Shown here one piece after another: positions 40,280-48,979 of a stretch of 48,979 nucleotides of DNA. Source of the DNA: Bacteroidota bacterium (GTDB taxonomy: Bacteria > Bacteroidota > Bacteroidia > Sphingobacteriales > Sphingobacteriaceae); assembly GCA_021794195.1 (NCBI GenBank), contig JAJYRG010000008.1, positions 1 through 48,979 of the forward strand, given 5' to 3'. The notes beneath the pieces were generated by a model. It was not told the origin of the DNA. It saw nothing but the letters and a program-made list of their open reading frames with translations, and searched no databases. The stretch's first letter is position 1; every line of letters begins with the position of its first letter. The translations under genes and the position numbers were made by a program.

Positions 40280-41554
40280 ATGCAGATATTCAAATTTGGG
40301 GGTGCTTCCGTAAGAGATATTGACAACATTAAAAATGTATGCCATATCGTTAAAAAATTCAACGATAAGCCGACTCTTATTGTGGTATCAGCCATGGGGG
40401 ATACCACAGATAAGCTGGTGAAGTTGAGCCGGGATTTTTATAATCAGAAAGAAATAACATGTGAAGCCTGGGAAAAGTTAAAAAAAGATCATCAAAAATT
40501 ATTTGAACAATTTTTTGACGACCCAAATCACTCCATACACAAGAAAGTGTCTCGCCTATTTTCTGAAACAGAAAGCGTTTTAAAACAATCTTCGTTTCAA
40601 GATTATGATCGCTTATATGATCAGATTGTACCCATAGGCGAATTGATAAGTTCTACCCTATTGTATGCATATTTGCAGGCCGAAGGCCATAACGTAAAAT
40701 GGATAGATGCCAGAAAATATATAACCACAGATAGGACACATCGCGAAGCCCGCGTTCAATGGGAACAGACAGAAAGTAATATAAGAAAAGACCTGCCTTT
40801 TTTATTAGACGATTATATTGTTATTACACAGGGATTCATTGGCTCCACCGAAGACAATATCACCACTACGCTCGGGCGTGAAGGTTCTGATTATTCGGCT
40901 GCCATTTTTGCTTCGGGCCTGAATGCAGAGTCTGTCACCATTTGGAAAGATGTGCCGGGTGTACTGAATGCCGATCCGAAATGGTTTGATAAAACAGAAT
41001 TAATCCCGGAACTTTCCTATGCCGATGCTACGGAACTCACTTATTACGGAGCAACAGTTATCCATCCCAAAACAATCAAACCCTTACAAAACAAGCGTAT
41101 CACTCTTCACGTTCGTTCATTTATCGATCTGGACTCATCCGGTACAGTTATCCGCAGTACAAACCAAACCCTGCCTATACCCTCTTTTATATTTAAGATA
41201 AATCAAATACAATTAAATATACAACCCCGGGATTTTTCTTTTATTTTAGAGGATAACTTGAGTCATATTTTTCAACTGTGTCATCAAAACCGTATAAAAA
41301 TAAACATGATGCACAATACGGCTATCCGTTTTTTTATTGCCATAGACAATACAGGAGAAAATGTGGAACGGTTAATTAAAGAACTTAAGAAAGACTATAA
41401 AATAGAACTTCTCCGTGACTTAGAACTAATTACCATCCGGTATTATAATCAAGAAACGATAGACAGGGTATTGGTGGGTAAGGATATCATACAACAGTTA
41501 CAAGATAATTATACCTGCCAAATGTTGGTTAAAAAGAAGAGCGTTGATGAATGA
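40280..41554 (+). CDS. lysC: Aspartate kinase
   Basis: The 424-residue monofunctional aspartokinase phosphorylates aspartate, the first step to lysine, threonine and methionine. The kinase part starts FKFGGASVRD and has VVSAMGDTTDKLV, TQGFIGST, TTLGREGSDYSAAI and the WKDVPGVLNADP signature. The ACT regulatory region fills the last 130 residues (FKINQIQLNIQPRDFSF onward). It is shorter than classical LysC by about 25 residues but typical of Bacteroidota. It follows the DUF3298 gene by 21 bp and overlaps the methyltransferase start by 8 bp. Confidence 0.94.
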   Translation: MQIFKFGGASVRDIDNIKNVCHIVKKFNDKPTLIVVSAMGDTTDKLVKLSRDFYNQKEITCEAWEKLKKDHQKLFEQFFDDPNHSIHKKVSRLFSETESVLKQSSFQDYDRLYDQIVPIGELISSTLLYAYLQAEGHNVKWIDARKYITTDRTHREARVQWEQTESNIRKDLPFLLDDYIVITQGFIGSTEDNITTTLGREGSDYSAAIFASGLNAESVTIWKDVPGVLNADPKWFDKTELIPELSYADATELTYYGATVIHPKTIKPLQNKRITLHVRSFIDLDSSGTVIRSTNQTLPIPSFIFKINQIQLNIQPRDFSFILEDNLSHIFQLCHQNRIKINMMHNTAIRFFIAIDNTGENVERLIKELKKDYKIELLRDLELITIRYYNQETIDRVLVGKDIIQQLQDNYTCQMLVKKKSVDE

Positions 41555-42731
41555 AAATATTTTGACAAAGGAAGTGCAGGAATTCATTAGGCACAATCGA
41601 GGCTTAGACGCAACAAAAATTGCGTTAGGCAAGAGTCCTTTTGCTCAAGTTTCATCCCAGGAATTAGCGGCTCAGATTGATGGTTTGCAACGCTGTGTTA
41701 AAAAACTGCCAACTTGGGCTTTTCATGAAAATATTTATTACCCAAACCGCATCCATATAGAACAAAGCTCATCGGAACATACGGCTCTATATAAACAGTC
41801 CCTCATCAAAAAAAAATCAAGAGTAATTGATCTGACCGGCGGCCTCGGAGTAGATAGCGTTTATATGGCTCAATCTGCGGCGTCAGTCATTCATTGCGAA
41901 TATAATAAAGAGCTATCGCAAATTGCCGCACACAATGCCAAAGCTATGAAAGTAAATAACATAGAATTTGAGGTAGTAAACGGCATTCAATACCTAAGCG
42001 GACAAGAAGATGATTATTTTGATTATGTCTATGTGGATCCTTCCCGGAGAAAAGGTTCAAAAAGAGTTTTCCTGTTGGAAGAGTGTGAACCTGATATTTT
42101 AGCCAATCAAAAGCTTTTCTTTGAAAAAGGAATAAACATTATCACTAAAATATCACCTTTATTTGATATACATCTTCTACTCGAAAAATTAAACTGGATA
42201 AAAAGTGTTCACGTCATCAGTGTAGATAATGAGTGCAAAGAAGTATTGCTTTACCAAAAGAAAGGCTACATCGGCATTCCGAAAATACATTGTATCCGCT
42301 TATACAGAAATATAAAAAACGAATATACATTTACTTTTTCTCAAGAGCAGTCTGCAACGGCCACATACAGCCTCCCTCAAAAATGGCTTTACGATCCGGA
42401 TGTTTCGATTACAAAAGCCGGTGCATTTAAATCGATAGCCTCTTCTTTCCGATTGCATAAATTAGCCCAACATACGCATTTATATACTTCACAAAATGTA
42501 AACCGGGATTTCCCGGGAAGAATCTTTAATATATTGGAAGTACAAGACTTTTCTTCTTTTAAAAAGCACAAAGGGAAGTTAAAAGCAAATATTATTACAA
42601 AAAACTTTCCTACTCCCGTTAAAAAACTTCGGAAACGTTTTAAAATAAACGAAGGAGGAGAACTCTATATGTACTTCACCAGTAATCAAGAAGGGAAACA
42701 GGTGGTTATTTTCGCCCAAAGGATAGATTAA
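41547..42731 (+). CDS. PG_1098-like class I methyltransferase with THUMP-like domain
   Basis: The 394-residue protein carries a SAM-dependent methyltransferase core. Motif I is VIDLTGGLGVDSVYMA near residue 92, an acidic HCEYNKE follows, and the NPPY-like position reads YVDPSRRKGSKRVFLLEE. The C-terminal 120 residues (KNFPTPVKKLRKRFKINEGG, then YMYFTSNQEGKQVVI) match the ferredoxin-like/THUMP-like part of the Porphyromonas PG_1098 family. RNA is the likely substrate, but none is proven. The start is the ATG at 41547, overlapping lysC; a TTG lies just before it. Confidence 0.88.
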   Translation: MNENILTKEVQEFIRHNRGLDATKIALGKSPFAQVSSQELAAQIDGLQRCVKKLPTWAFHENIYYPNRIHIEQSSSEHTALYKQSLIKKKSRVIDLTGGLGVDSVYMAQSAASVIHCEYNKELSQIAAHNAKAMKVNNIEFEVVNGIQYLSGQEDDYFDYVYVDPSRRKGSKRVFLLEECEPDILANQKLFFEKGINIITKISPLFDIHLLLEKLNWIKSVHVISVDNECKEVLLYQKKGYIGIPKIHCIRLYRNIKNEYTFTFSQEQSATATYSLPQKWLYDPDVSITKAGAFKSIASSFRLHKLAQHTHLYTSQNVNRDFPGRIFNILEVQDFSSFKKHKGKLKANIITKNFPTPVKKLRKRFKINEGGELYMYFTSNQEGKQVVIFAQRID

Positions 42732-42915
42732 TATGCTTTCTAAGCACAGTCCCCTCCCCTCAAAGAACCGCTCAATTCTATTTTTAGGCAGTCTGATGCA
42801 AGGTCTTTGAATCTTTCGCAGCTTTAAACACTTTCTTTAAAAAATGTCTTACTATAGCCATAGGGTTTAACACTTATATTACAATATATCAGTGGAAACT
42901 TTTTAAGTTTGGACA

Positions 42916-43911
42916 ATGAAAACATTGAAATTATCTGCACTGGACCTGGCCCCTGTCTTAAAAGGTGGCAATGCACAGGAAGCTATACAAAACACCGTAG
43001 AAACGGCTCAGAAAGTAGAATCCTTGGGCTATGAACGAATATGGGTTGCCGAGCACCATAATATGGAGTACATAGCCAGTTCGGCTACGGCCGTTCTGAT
43101 GGGACATCTGGCCGGTAACACAAAAAGTATTAAGATAGGCTCCGGAGGCATCATGCTGCCAAATCATGCCCCTCTGGTAGTAGCGGAGCAAATGGGAACT
43201 TTAGCCAGCATTTATCCCAATCGCATAGATTTGGGATTAGGCAGAGCGCCGGGTACCGATCAGCTCACAGCCATGGCGTTACGACGTAATAATATGAATA
43301 CGCAATTCTATTTTAAAGACGATGTTTTAGCCCTACAAAAATTCTTTAGTAAAAATAATTACACAGCAAAAGTCCGGGCTTTTCCAGGCGAAGGTTTAGA
43401 AATCCCTATATGGATCTTAGGTTCGAGTACAGACAGTGCTTATTTGGCTGCTGAGTTAGGTTTGCCTTATGCTTTTGCTTCACACTTTGCACCTGCGCAA
43501 TTGGCCCAAGCTTCTCAGATCTACAGAGAAAACTTCAAAGCCTCTGAACAGTTGAGTTCTCCTTATTTTGTAACCTGTGTAAATATTGTCGGGGCAGATA
43601 GCAATGAAGATGCGGAATTGTTAAAGACCAGCTTATTCAACCTGTTTGCAGGCATAGTGACTAACAACCGTTTTCCTCTCTCTCCTCCTACCGAAGTCCC
43701 CATCTATGACGGTATTCCGGAAATTGAAAGAGCAGTCAATAGCATGGTGTCCGGAACATTCATCGGAAATAAAGAAAAACTGAAAAAAGAAATACAAGAG
43801 TTTGTGGATACCTATCAGGTAGATGAGCTGATGGGTATCTCTTATATTTACGATTTGGGTAAAAAAATGCGGTCTTTTGAAATCCTGAGAGAGGCTTTTC
43901 CGAAAGGATAA
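42916..43911 (+). CDS. Luciferase-like flavin-dependent monooxygenase
   Basis: The 331-residue enzyme is of the bacterial luciferase-like (LLM class) family that uses reduced flavin. It is recognisable by the start LSALDLAPVLKGG, by WVAEHHNMEYIASS, by IKIGSGGIMLPNHAPLVVAEQ and by NRIDLGLGRAPGTD, the usual order in the MsnO8/YhbW-like subgroup. LGSSTDSAYLAAELGLPYAFASHF follows. The substrate is unknown. It stands alone with 184 bp upstream and 116 bp downstream. Confidence 0.92.
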   Translation: MKTLKLSALDLAPVLKGGNAQEAIQNTVETAQKVESLGYERIWVAEHHNMEYIASSATAVLMGHLAGNTKSIKIGSGGIMLPNHAPLVVAEQMGTLASIYPNRIDLGLGRAPGTDQLTAMALRRNNMNTQFYFKDDVLALQKFFSKNNYTAKVRAFPGEGLEIPIWILGSSTDSAYLAAELGLPYAFASHFAPAQLAQASQIYRENFKASEQLSSPYFVTCVNIVGADSNEDAELLKTSLFNLFAGIVTNNRFPLSPPTEVPIYDGIPEIERAVNSMVSGTFIGNKEKLKKEIQEFVDTYQVDELMGISYIYDLGKKMRSFEILREAFPKG

Positions 43912-44027
43912 ATACAGTCAAATAATTGACTTTCAGTATATTGAACCGCGTTAGATTATTTATTTATTTTTAACTCTAATATATCGAAGGAAATTCTATC
44001 TTTGGAAAATTTTTAAGTGTTTAAAAA

Positions 44028-44903
44028 ATGAAAAAAGTAAATGTAGGTCTTGTACAAATGTCTTGTATAAAAGACAAGAACAGCAACATAGAGAAAGCGA
44101 AAGAGAAAATAAAAGAAGCTGCTCAAAAAGGAGCAAATATCGTTTGTCTTCAGGAGATTTTCTCTACTTTGTATTTTTGTGATGTAGAAGACTACGATAA
44201 TTTCGATCTGGCCGAACAGATTCCGGGACCTACTACGGATTCGCTTTCTGCTCTTGCAGGCGAGCTGGGTGTGGTGATCATTGCTTCTCTCTTTGAAAAG
44301 CGGGCAGAAGGAATCTACCACAACACTACGGCTGTGTTGGATGCAGACGGAACTTACTTAGGTAAATACCGTAAAATGCATATTCCAGATGACCCGGCGT
44401 TTTACGAGAAGTTTTATTTTACCCCAGGAGATACGGGATACAAAGTTTTTAAAACAAAATTTGGCCGTTTAGGTGTATTGATTTGCTGGGATCAATGGTA
44501 CCCGGAAGCCGCCAGAATAACGGCTATGATGGGTGCGGAAATTCTTTTCTATCCTACGGCTATTGGCTGGGCACGGGAACAAGATGAGCAAACCAATACC
44601 GATCAATATAATGCCTGGCAGGTGATTCAACAAAGCCACGCTGTAGCAAACGGCATTCCTGTAGTTTCGGTAAACCGTGTAGGCGATGAACAAGAAGGAG
44701 AAATGAAGTTTTGGGGAGGAAGTTTTGCAACCAATGCACAAGGGAGAGTCTTATATCAGGCCTCACACGATAAAGAAGAAGTAGAAGTAGTTACCTTAGA
44801 CCTTGCAGATTCCGATTTCTTCCGTAAACATTGGCCTTTTTTCCGCGATCGCAGAATAGATTCTTATCAACCGATTACCCAAAGATATTTGGATGAGGAG
44901 TAA
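44028..44903 (+). CDS. aguB: N-carbamoylputrescine amidase
   Basis: The 291-residue nitrilase-superfamily amidase hydrolyses N-carbamoylputrescine to putrescine. The catalytic triad is Glu43 (LQEIF), Lys116 (GKYRKMHIPDDPAFYEKFYF) and Cys153 (LICWDQWYPEAAR). The PDDPAFYEKFYFTPGDTG block is diagnostic of AguB. The next gene encodes agmatine deiminase, which makes its substrate, so the pair completes arginine-derived putrescine synthesis. A TATCTTTG box at 43997-44004 may be part of the promoter. Confidence 0.95.
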   Translation: MKKVNVGLVQMSCIKDKNSNIEKAKEKIKEAAQKGANIVCLQEIFSTLYFCDVEDYDNFDLAEQIPGPTTDSLSALAGELGVVIIASLFEKRAEGIYHNTTAVLDADGTYLGKYRKMHIPDDPAFYEKFYFTPGDTGYKVFKTKFGRLGVLICWDQWYPEAARITAMMGAEILFYPTAIGWAREQDEQTNTDQYNAWQVIQQSHAVANGIPVVSVNRVGDEQEGEMKFWGGSFATNAQGRVLYQASHDKEEVEVVTLDLADSDFFRKHWPFFRDRRIDSYQPITQRYLDEE

Positions 44904-44962
44904 ACAATTCTAAATACAATAAACCAGGTAGTTTAAGTTTACGATAACTTGTCTTTTAAAAA

Positions 44963-46051
44963 ATGTTTAAAAAAACTGTTAATCCGCTCATAGACATAAA
45001 AAATACACCCCGATCATTAGGGTTTACTTTTCCGGCAGAATGGGAAAAGCAGGAGGCGTTGTGGCTGAGCTGGCCTCATAAAGAGGCTTCATGGCCCGGA
45101 AAGATCCATAAGATATTCCCTGAGTATTGTGCATTCGTCAAACTAATCGCGGCTGATCAAAAAGTAAAGATCAATGTCAACGATGAAACGATGAAGAATA
45201 AGGCTATTGAAAAATTAACAAAAGCGGAAGTAAACTTTTCGAATATAGAGTTTTTCATACACCCTACGGATGATGCCTGGTGCAGAGATCATGGCCCTGC
45301 CTTTCTCGTCAATCCTGAAACACAAGAAAAAGCCGTTGTAGATTGGGGATATAATGCTTGGGGAAATAAATATCCGCCTTATGATCAAGATGATATTATC
45401 CCTACAAAAATTGCGGATCACTATGGTTATAGGCTATTCGAACCCAGTATAATTATGGAAGGCGGTGCTGTAGAGTTTAATGGAAAGGGAACAGTTTTAA
45501 CAACCAAATCCTGTCTATTACATAAAAACCGCAATCCGCATTTAACAAAAGAAGAAATTGAACTTTTTCTTTGTGAATATTATGGACAGGAACAGGTTTT
45601 ATGGTTGGAAGAAGGCATCACAGGAGATGATACGGATGGGCATATAGATGATATCACCCGATTTGTAAACAGCCATACGGTCGTCACAGCAGTGGAAGAA
45701 GATAAATCTTCTCCAAATTATACTATTCTAAAGAAAAATCTGGATATACTTAAGACATTCAGGCTTGCAGACGGAAAACCTCTCCAGGTTATTGAACTTC
45801 CCATGCCCGCCCCCGTGATATATGACGGCGAACAATTACCGGCTTCTTATGCTAATTTTTATATAGCTAATAAGGTCGTTGCCGTACCTGTTTTTGAAGA
45901 TAAGAATGATGAAAAGGCTTTGAAAATATTGCAAGAATGTTTTCCTGACAAAAAAGTTGTTGGGCTAAGATCTATAGATATTATATGGGGGTTAGGAAGT
46001 TTTCACTGCCTCAGTCAGCAAGAACCCTGGGTAAAAGTGAAAGGTTCGTGA
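44963..46051 (+). CDS. aguA: Agmatine deiminase
   Basis: The 362-residue member of the guanidine-modifying family turns agmatine into N-carbamoylputrescine and ammonia. It has FPAEWEKQEALWLSWPHKE, DDAWCRDHGPAF, the active-site TDGHIDDITRF (His227) and the catalytic Cys349 in GSFHCLSQQEP. It lies 59 bp after aguB on the same strand, forming a putrescine pathway pair. Arginine decarboxylase, which would supply agmatine, is not in the window. The length is normal. Confidence 0.95.
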   Translation: MFKKTVNPLIDIKNTPRSLGFTFPAEWEKQEALWLSWPHKEASWPGKIHKIFPEYCAFVKLIAADQKVKINVNDETMKNKAIEKLTKAEVNFSNIEFFIHPTDDAWCRDHGPAFLVNPETQEKAVVDWGYNAWGNKYPPYDQDDIIPTKIADHYGYRLFEPSIIMEGGAVEFNGKGTVLTTKSCLLHKNRNPHLTKEEIELFLCEYYGQEQVLWLEEGITGDDTDGHIDDITRFVNSHTVVTAVEEDKSSPNYTILKKNLDILKTFRLADGKPLQVIELPMPAPVIYDGEQLPASYANFYIANKVVAVPVFEDKNDEKALKILQECFPDKKVVGLRSIDIIWGLGSFHCLSQQEPWVKVKGS

Positions 46052-46067
46052 ATATATCGAACCTTTC
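46039..46067 (+). terminator. Candidate terminator after aguA
   Basis: 10-bp stem GAAAGGTTCG / CGAACCTTTC (46039-46048, 46058-46067) with a 9-nt loop, overlapping the aguA stop. The tail TCTCGCT is only weakly T-rich. Confidence 0.55.
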
Positions 46068-46088
46068 TCTCGCTAAAAAGCCATCCTT

Positions 46089-47075
46089 TTAAAAAGGTTT
46101 TTCAGCTATCATAAGCCCGAATAGCCTTTCATTTGAAAAATCAAACTTCACGTAATAATCGTCAATCTCTACGACAATGTATTCACTGTTTTCGGGATAT
46201 AGCGTGTCTTCCTGAGAAGATTTATGCCGCTGCACCTGAGGCCTCTCCTCTTTAAACGCTTCTAAAACCTCTTCTTTCGTTTCTCCTATCGAGAAACCCA
46301 ACAAGGCATCTTTTATGACAGCATTTGAAGTATTAAATACATTGTATATCCGGGTACTGTCCTCCAAAGTAATTACCCGAAAATAAGTGTCTTTTTCAAA
46401 GCTCCATTCATAAACAGAAGGAAAAGCACAATCTTCACAATTTGTCTCAACGGCTTCCGCACCGAGCAAATCTGCTATTGTATCAACGGGCAGATCAAAA
46501 GGTATAATCCCTTTTTCATCCAAAAGCTCCCTTAGAGGATTAACAAGTAAATCCTGTTCCTTTTCTACCCCGTTAGCTACTGTATCAATTTCACTTATGG
46601 CTCCCCAGGTTTCAAAATAATAATCATGTGCAGAATCATCCAATAAATAGGTATATACTTCTTTTTCGAATTTACCTGTAGAAATGTAATCACCTGCTTC
46701 TAATTCATTTCCATCTTTATCAAAAATCTGATCCAACTTAAAATCCAGGTAAGAACTATCCTGTCCTTTCTCAATAAAGTATATCGCCCATACAGCAGAA
46801 TGCACTTTCTCTACCACGTTTGAATCCGCTTTGTCTACATAATCAGATAAGGAAACATCTGTTACGTATTCATTTTCCATTAAAGTGACAAAGCTTTTTG
46901 TTAGTTTTTTATCCGAAAACCTTTCAAGATTCTCCGGATTGGACGTTATTAAATCATTTGCTAAATACTTCGTGTTTTCATAAGCAGAATGAAAATCCAA
47001 TGGCAATTCCATTTCCTGTGCAAAAGAAAAGCCGGCCCATAAAACCAATGCTATCCCTGTGAAATATTTTCTCAT
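46089..47075 (-). CDS. Secreted protein of unknown function
   Basis: About 328 residues with a clear signal peptide (MRKYFTGIALVLWAGFSFAQ). The mature protein is acidic and rich in Asp and Glu, with no recognised domain. It contains a pair of cysteines, NCEDCAF near residue 235, that might form a disulfide or bind metal. The C-terminal 90 residues (LLGFSIGETKEEVLEAF onward) resemble the short repeats of periplasmic beta-sheet proteins but cannot be assigned. I chose the second ATG (47075), where the signal peptide starts cleanly. It is convergent with aguA and stands apart from the multicopper oxidase gene. Confidence 0.75.
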   Translation of the reverse strand: MRKYFTGIALVLWAGFSFAQEMELPLDFHSAYENTKYLANDLITSNPENLERFSDKKLTKSFVTLMENEYVTDVSLSDYVDKADSNVVEKVHSAVWAIYFIEKGQDSSYLDFKLDQIFDKDGNELEAGDYISTGKFEKEVYTYLLDDSAHDYYFETWGAISEIDTVANGVEKEQDLLVNPLRELLDEKGIIPFDLPVDTIADLLGAEAVETNCEDCAFPSVYEWSFEKDTYFRVITLEDSTRIYNVFNTSNAVIKDALLGFSIGETKEEVLEAFKEERPQVQRHKSSQEDTLYPENSEYIVVEIDDYYVKFDFSNERLFGLMIAEKPF

Positions 47076-47224
47076 CGTCATATTAATCCAATATACGCAA
47101 TCTCATCGCAAAAACAGAGCCAGCATAGTTATATTCATTCATATTTATAGAAAAATAACCCATCTGTTAAAAGTTTTTAAAGAAAGCTTTTACACATAAA
47201 AACATCCTTCTAAAACAGAAACCA

Positions 47225-48979
47225 TTAATAGGTAATGGCCAATCCTACTCCGAATCCCATATCACTATCGTAATGCGTCCGGATTCCAAGATTTCTGGAG
47301 AAAAGATATTTAAGCTCGCCCATATATTCTTTGTCCGTATTGACCATAAATCCAGCGCGTACATGTTTGGAAACGGCTATATCTTTCCTTTGCAGAGAAA
47401 GGCGCACAATACCATCGTGAAACACTTCTGTTTGTAAATCTACTAAAAATGGTAGAGTATACCTTACCCCTATGCTTGCCGCCGTCCGGTGATCTTTGGT
47501 ACTTTTCTGTCCGAACAAATTCTTAATTCCATTTGCAGAATTGGAAATTTTGCGGTGCCTCCATTCAAAACCGACAAAAGGCATAAACCATTGCATCCTG
47601 TCCATATAGCGCCCTACTACGGCTTGTGCTTCATAACCATGCGTATCCTTGTAGCCTAAATGCCAATCTGCTCCTATGTTCCAGCGCGTATTTTGTAAGC
47701 TTGCTTCTCCTTCATTACCATTACTTGCAAAATCATTTTCTGCCGAGAAATGCCAGGCATTACTTTCTTTTTGCAAAATTTTATAAGCAAGCTCTTTATC
47801 TGTCAATTCCGGATTCTGGTAGTCTCCCACTTCAAAAACCCGGTTCATTCCCGCCATCATATGGTAGAGTATATGACAATGAAAAAACCAATCTCCTTCC
47901 CTATTCGCTTCAAATTCTAACACATTCGTTTCCATCGGCATGATATCTACTACATTTTTTAAGGGTGAATATTCCCCGTAATCATTCAGTAACCGAAAAT
48001 CAAAACCATGCAAGTGCATGGGATGACGCATCATAGAATTATTGTACAATGTGATACGCAATATCTCTCCTTGCTTCACGGGTATTTTGTCTGATTCTGA
48101 CAGCACCTTGTCATCCATGCTCCATACATAACGGTTCATATTTCCTGTCAATTCAAAATGCACTTCTTTAATGTTGGCCGTATCTTTAAATGCTGTATTT
48201 TCCGTCGCCTTAAGCATGTTATAATTTAAGGTATGCGGATCTCCTTCTCCGCTCCCGTGTTCCTCCTGATCATCGTGATGTCCGTGATCGTCATGCGAAT
48301 CATTATCTTCATCATGAGAGCCATGGTCATGGTGTGCATTCCTGACTTCAGGATACATAACTGCATTCATATCCATCTGCTGCAAACTCATCTCCATATC
48401 CATGTCATGCATATCTCCGTTCATCTTCATCATCTCATTCATCATCTTCATCCCCTCGAAATATTTTAACCGCGGAAGAGCTGGAAACTCTACTTTCTCC
48501 CCTTTACCGATAAACGTGGACGTGGAACCGGAACGATCTTCGGCAGTGGCCAGTAGTTCATAAGATTTATTATCCTCCGGCAATTCTACTACGATATCAT
48601 ACGTTTCGGACACTCCGATCAATAACCTATCTACTTCTATGGGTTCTACATCGTTGCCGTCATTGGCTACTACTGTTATCTTTCCTCCGGCATAGTTCAG
48701 CCAAAAATAAGAAGAGCCTCCTGCATTAGAAACCCTCAACCTAACTTTGTCTCCGGAGGTATATTGTTCTAAATGAAATGCTTTTTGTCCATTTGTTAAG
48801 AATGCATCATAATACACATCGCTTATATCCATCGCTTCCATCCGCTTCCACTCATTTTTTATTTTTGTCCAGAAGTGTTTTTCTTTTATCGCTTCCGCAT
48901 AACTCTGTTCTGAGTTTTTCTTGATAGCAAACCAATCGCTGCCATGAGCCAATAAACGCTGTATTTGTTCAGGCTTCAA
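47225..48979 (-). CDS. Multicopper oxidase with Met/His-rich linker and barrel-like C-terminus (cut by window end)
   Basis: The reading frame runs to the window edge, so the N-terminus (first cupredoxin domain) is missing. The 584 residues seen hold a middle cupredoxin domain and a Met-rich stretch (MMNEMMKMNGDMHDMDMEMS). A His/Asp-rich stretch follows (HHDHGSHDEDNDSHDDHGHH). The last cupredoxin domain has the copper ligands HPMHLHGFDF and WFFHCHILYHMMAGM. The final 160 residues are beta-strand-rich (NIGADWHLGYKDTHGYEAQA, then FVGFEWRHRK, ending GFGVGLAITY) and resemble the CopB-type outer-membrane barrel. The protein is likely a CopA-like cuprous oxidase for periplasmic copper detoxification, fused to a CopB-like part. 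Confidence 0.88.
   Translation of the reverse strand: MKPEQIQRLLAHGSDWFAIKKNSEQSYAEAIKEKHFWTKIKNEWKRMEAMDISDVYYDAFLTNGQKAFHLEQYTSGDKVRLRVSNAGGSSYFWLNYAGGKITVVANDGNDVEPIEVDRLLIGVSETYDIVVELPEDNKSYELLATAEDRSGSTSTFIGKGEKVEFPALPRLKYFEGMKMMNEMMKMNGDMHDMDMEMSLQQMDMNAVMYPEVRNAHHDHGSHDEDNDSHDDHGHHDDQEEHGSGEGDPHTLNYNMLKATENTAFKDTANIKEVHFELTGNMNRYVWSMDDKVLSESDKIPVKQGEILRITLYNNSMMRHPMHLHGFDFRLLNDYGEYSPLKNVVDIMPMETNVLEFEANREGDWFFHCHILYHMMAGMNRVFEVGDYQNPELTDKELAYKILQKESNAWHFSAENDFASNGNEGEASLQNTRWNIGADWHLGYKDTHGYEAQAVVGRYMDRMQWFMPFVGFEWRHRKISNSANGIKNLFGQKSTKDHRTAASIGVRYTLPFLVDLQTEVFHDGIVRLSLQRKDIAVSKHVRAGFMVNTDKEYMGELKYLFSRNLGIRTHYDSDMGFGVGLAITY

Noticed and set aside
1..48979. tRNA, rRNA or known riboswitch genes
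   Set aside because: No cloverleaf, rRNA segment or recognised riboswitch core was seen by eye; a covariance-model scan would be decisive.

Overview
The window reads as a Bacteroidota chromosome. Supporting signs are -7 boxes of the TAnnTTTG type in front of several genes, a family S46 peptidase, a DUF4296 lipoprotein, a Bacteroidetes-type tyrosine integrase, and a PG_1098-like methyltransferase. I cannot resolve the genus; base composition is AT-rich throughout.

Layout. (1) 1-1643: chromosome, with the end of an AraC-type regulator and a short-chain dehydrogenase. (2) 1644-22346: a mobilizable genomic island of about 20.7 kb inserted in the last codons of mnmE (trmE). Both ends carry a copy of the sequence encoding the MnmE C-terminus Cys-Ile-Gly-Lys-stop. 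Near both ends lie repeats containing GTGTACAAA, which look like arm-type integrase sites. From the mnmE side inward the island carries a tyrosine integrase with an overlapping membrane-protein gene, an excisionase-like HTH protein, an SF3-type helicase, an iteron-like origin candidate, a TOPRIM primase, an oriT-like hairpin, mobC and a relaxase with a second gene nested in another frame. A decayed IS3-family element and a remnant of a winged-helix protein follow. The cargo is an AbiE system, a type I restriction operon (hsdR-hsdM-hsdS) with an OLD-family ATPase/nuclease as fourth gene, and three small single-gene units. (3) 22332-48979: chromosome. It holds mnmE, an aldo/keto reductase and SDR pair, purC, an S46 peptidase, a membrane dipeptidase, a DHA2 exporter, a phosphocholine-specific phospholipase C, mutS2 with a DUF4296 gene, a five-gene run (PLP-binding protein, GNAT, DUF3298, aspartate kinase, methyltransferase), a luciferase-like monooxygenase, the agmatine-to-putrescine pair aguB-aguA, a secreted unknown, and a multicopper oxidase fused to a barrel-like C-terminus cut by the window edge.

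The most unusual part is 1.9-11.5 kb. Each small gene, and the whole restriction operon as one block, is bounded by related imperfect palindromes of about 90-135 bp. Within each set the palindromes share sequence blocks. This resembles integron attC-separated cassettes, but no integron integrase is present. I read it as a cassette-like accumulation of defence genes in one mobilizable island. The mobility genes would supply excision, replication and transfer by a helper conjugative element; the cargo defends the host against phages.
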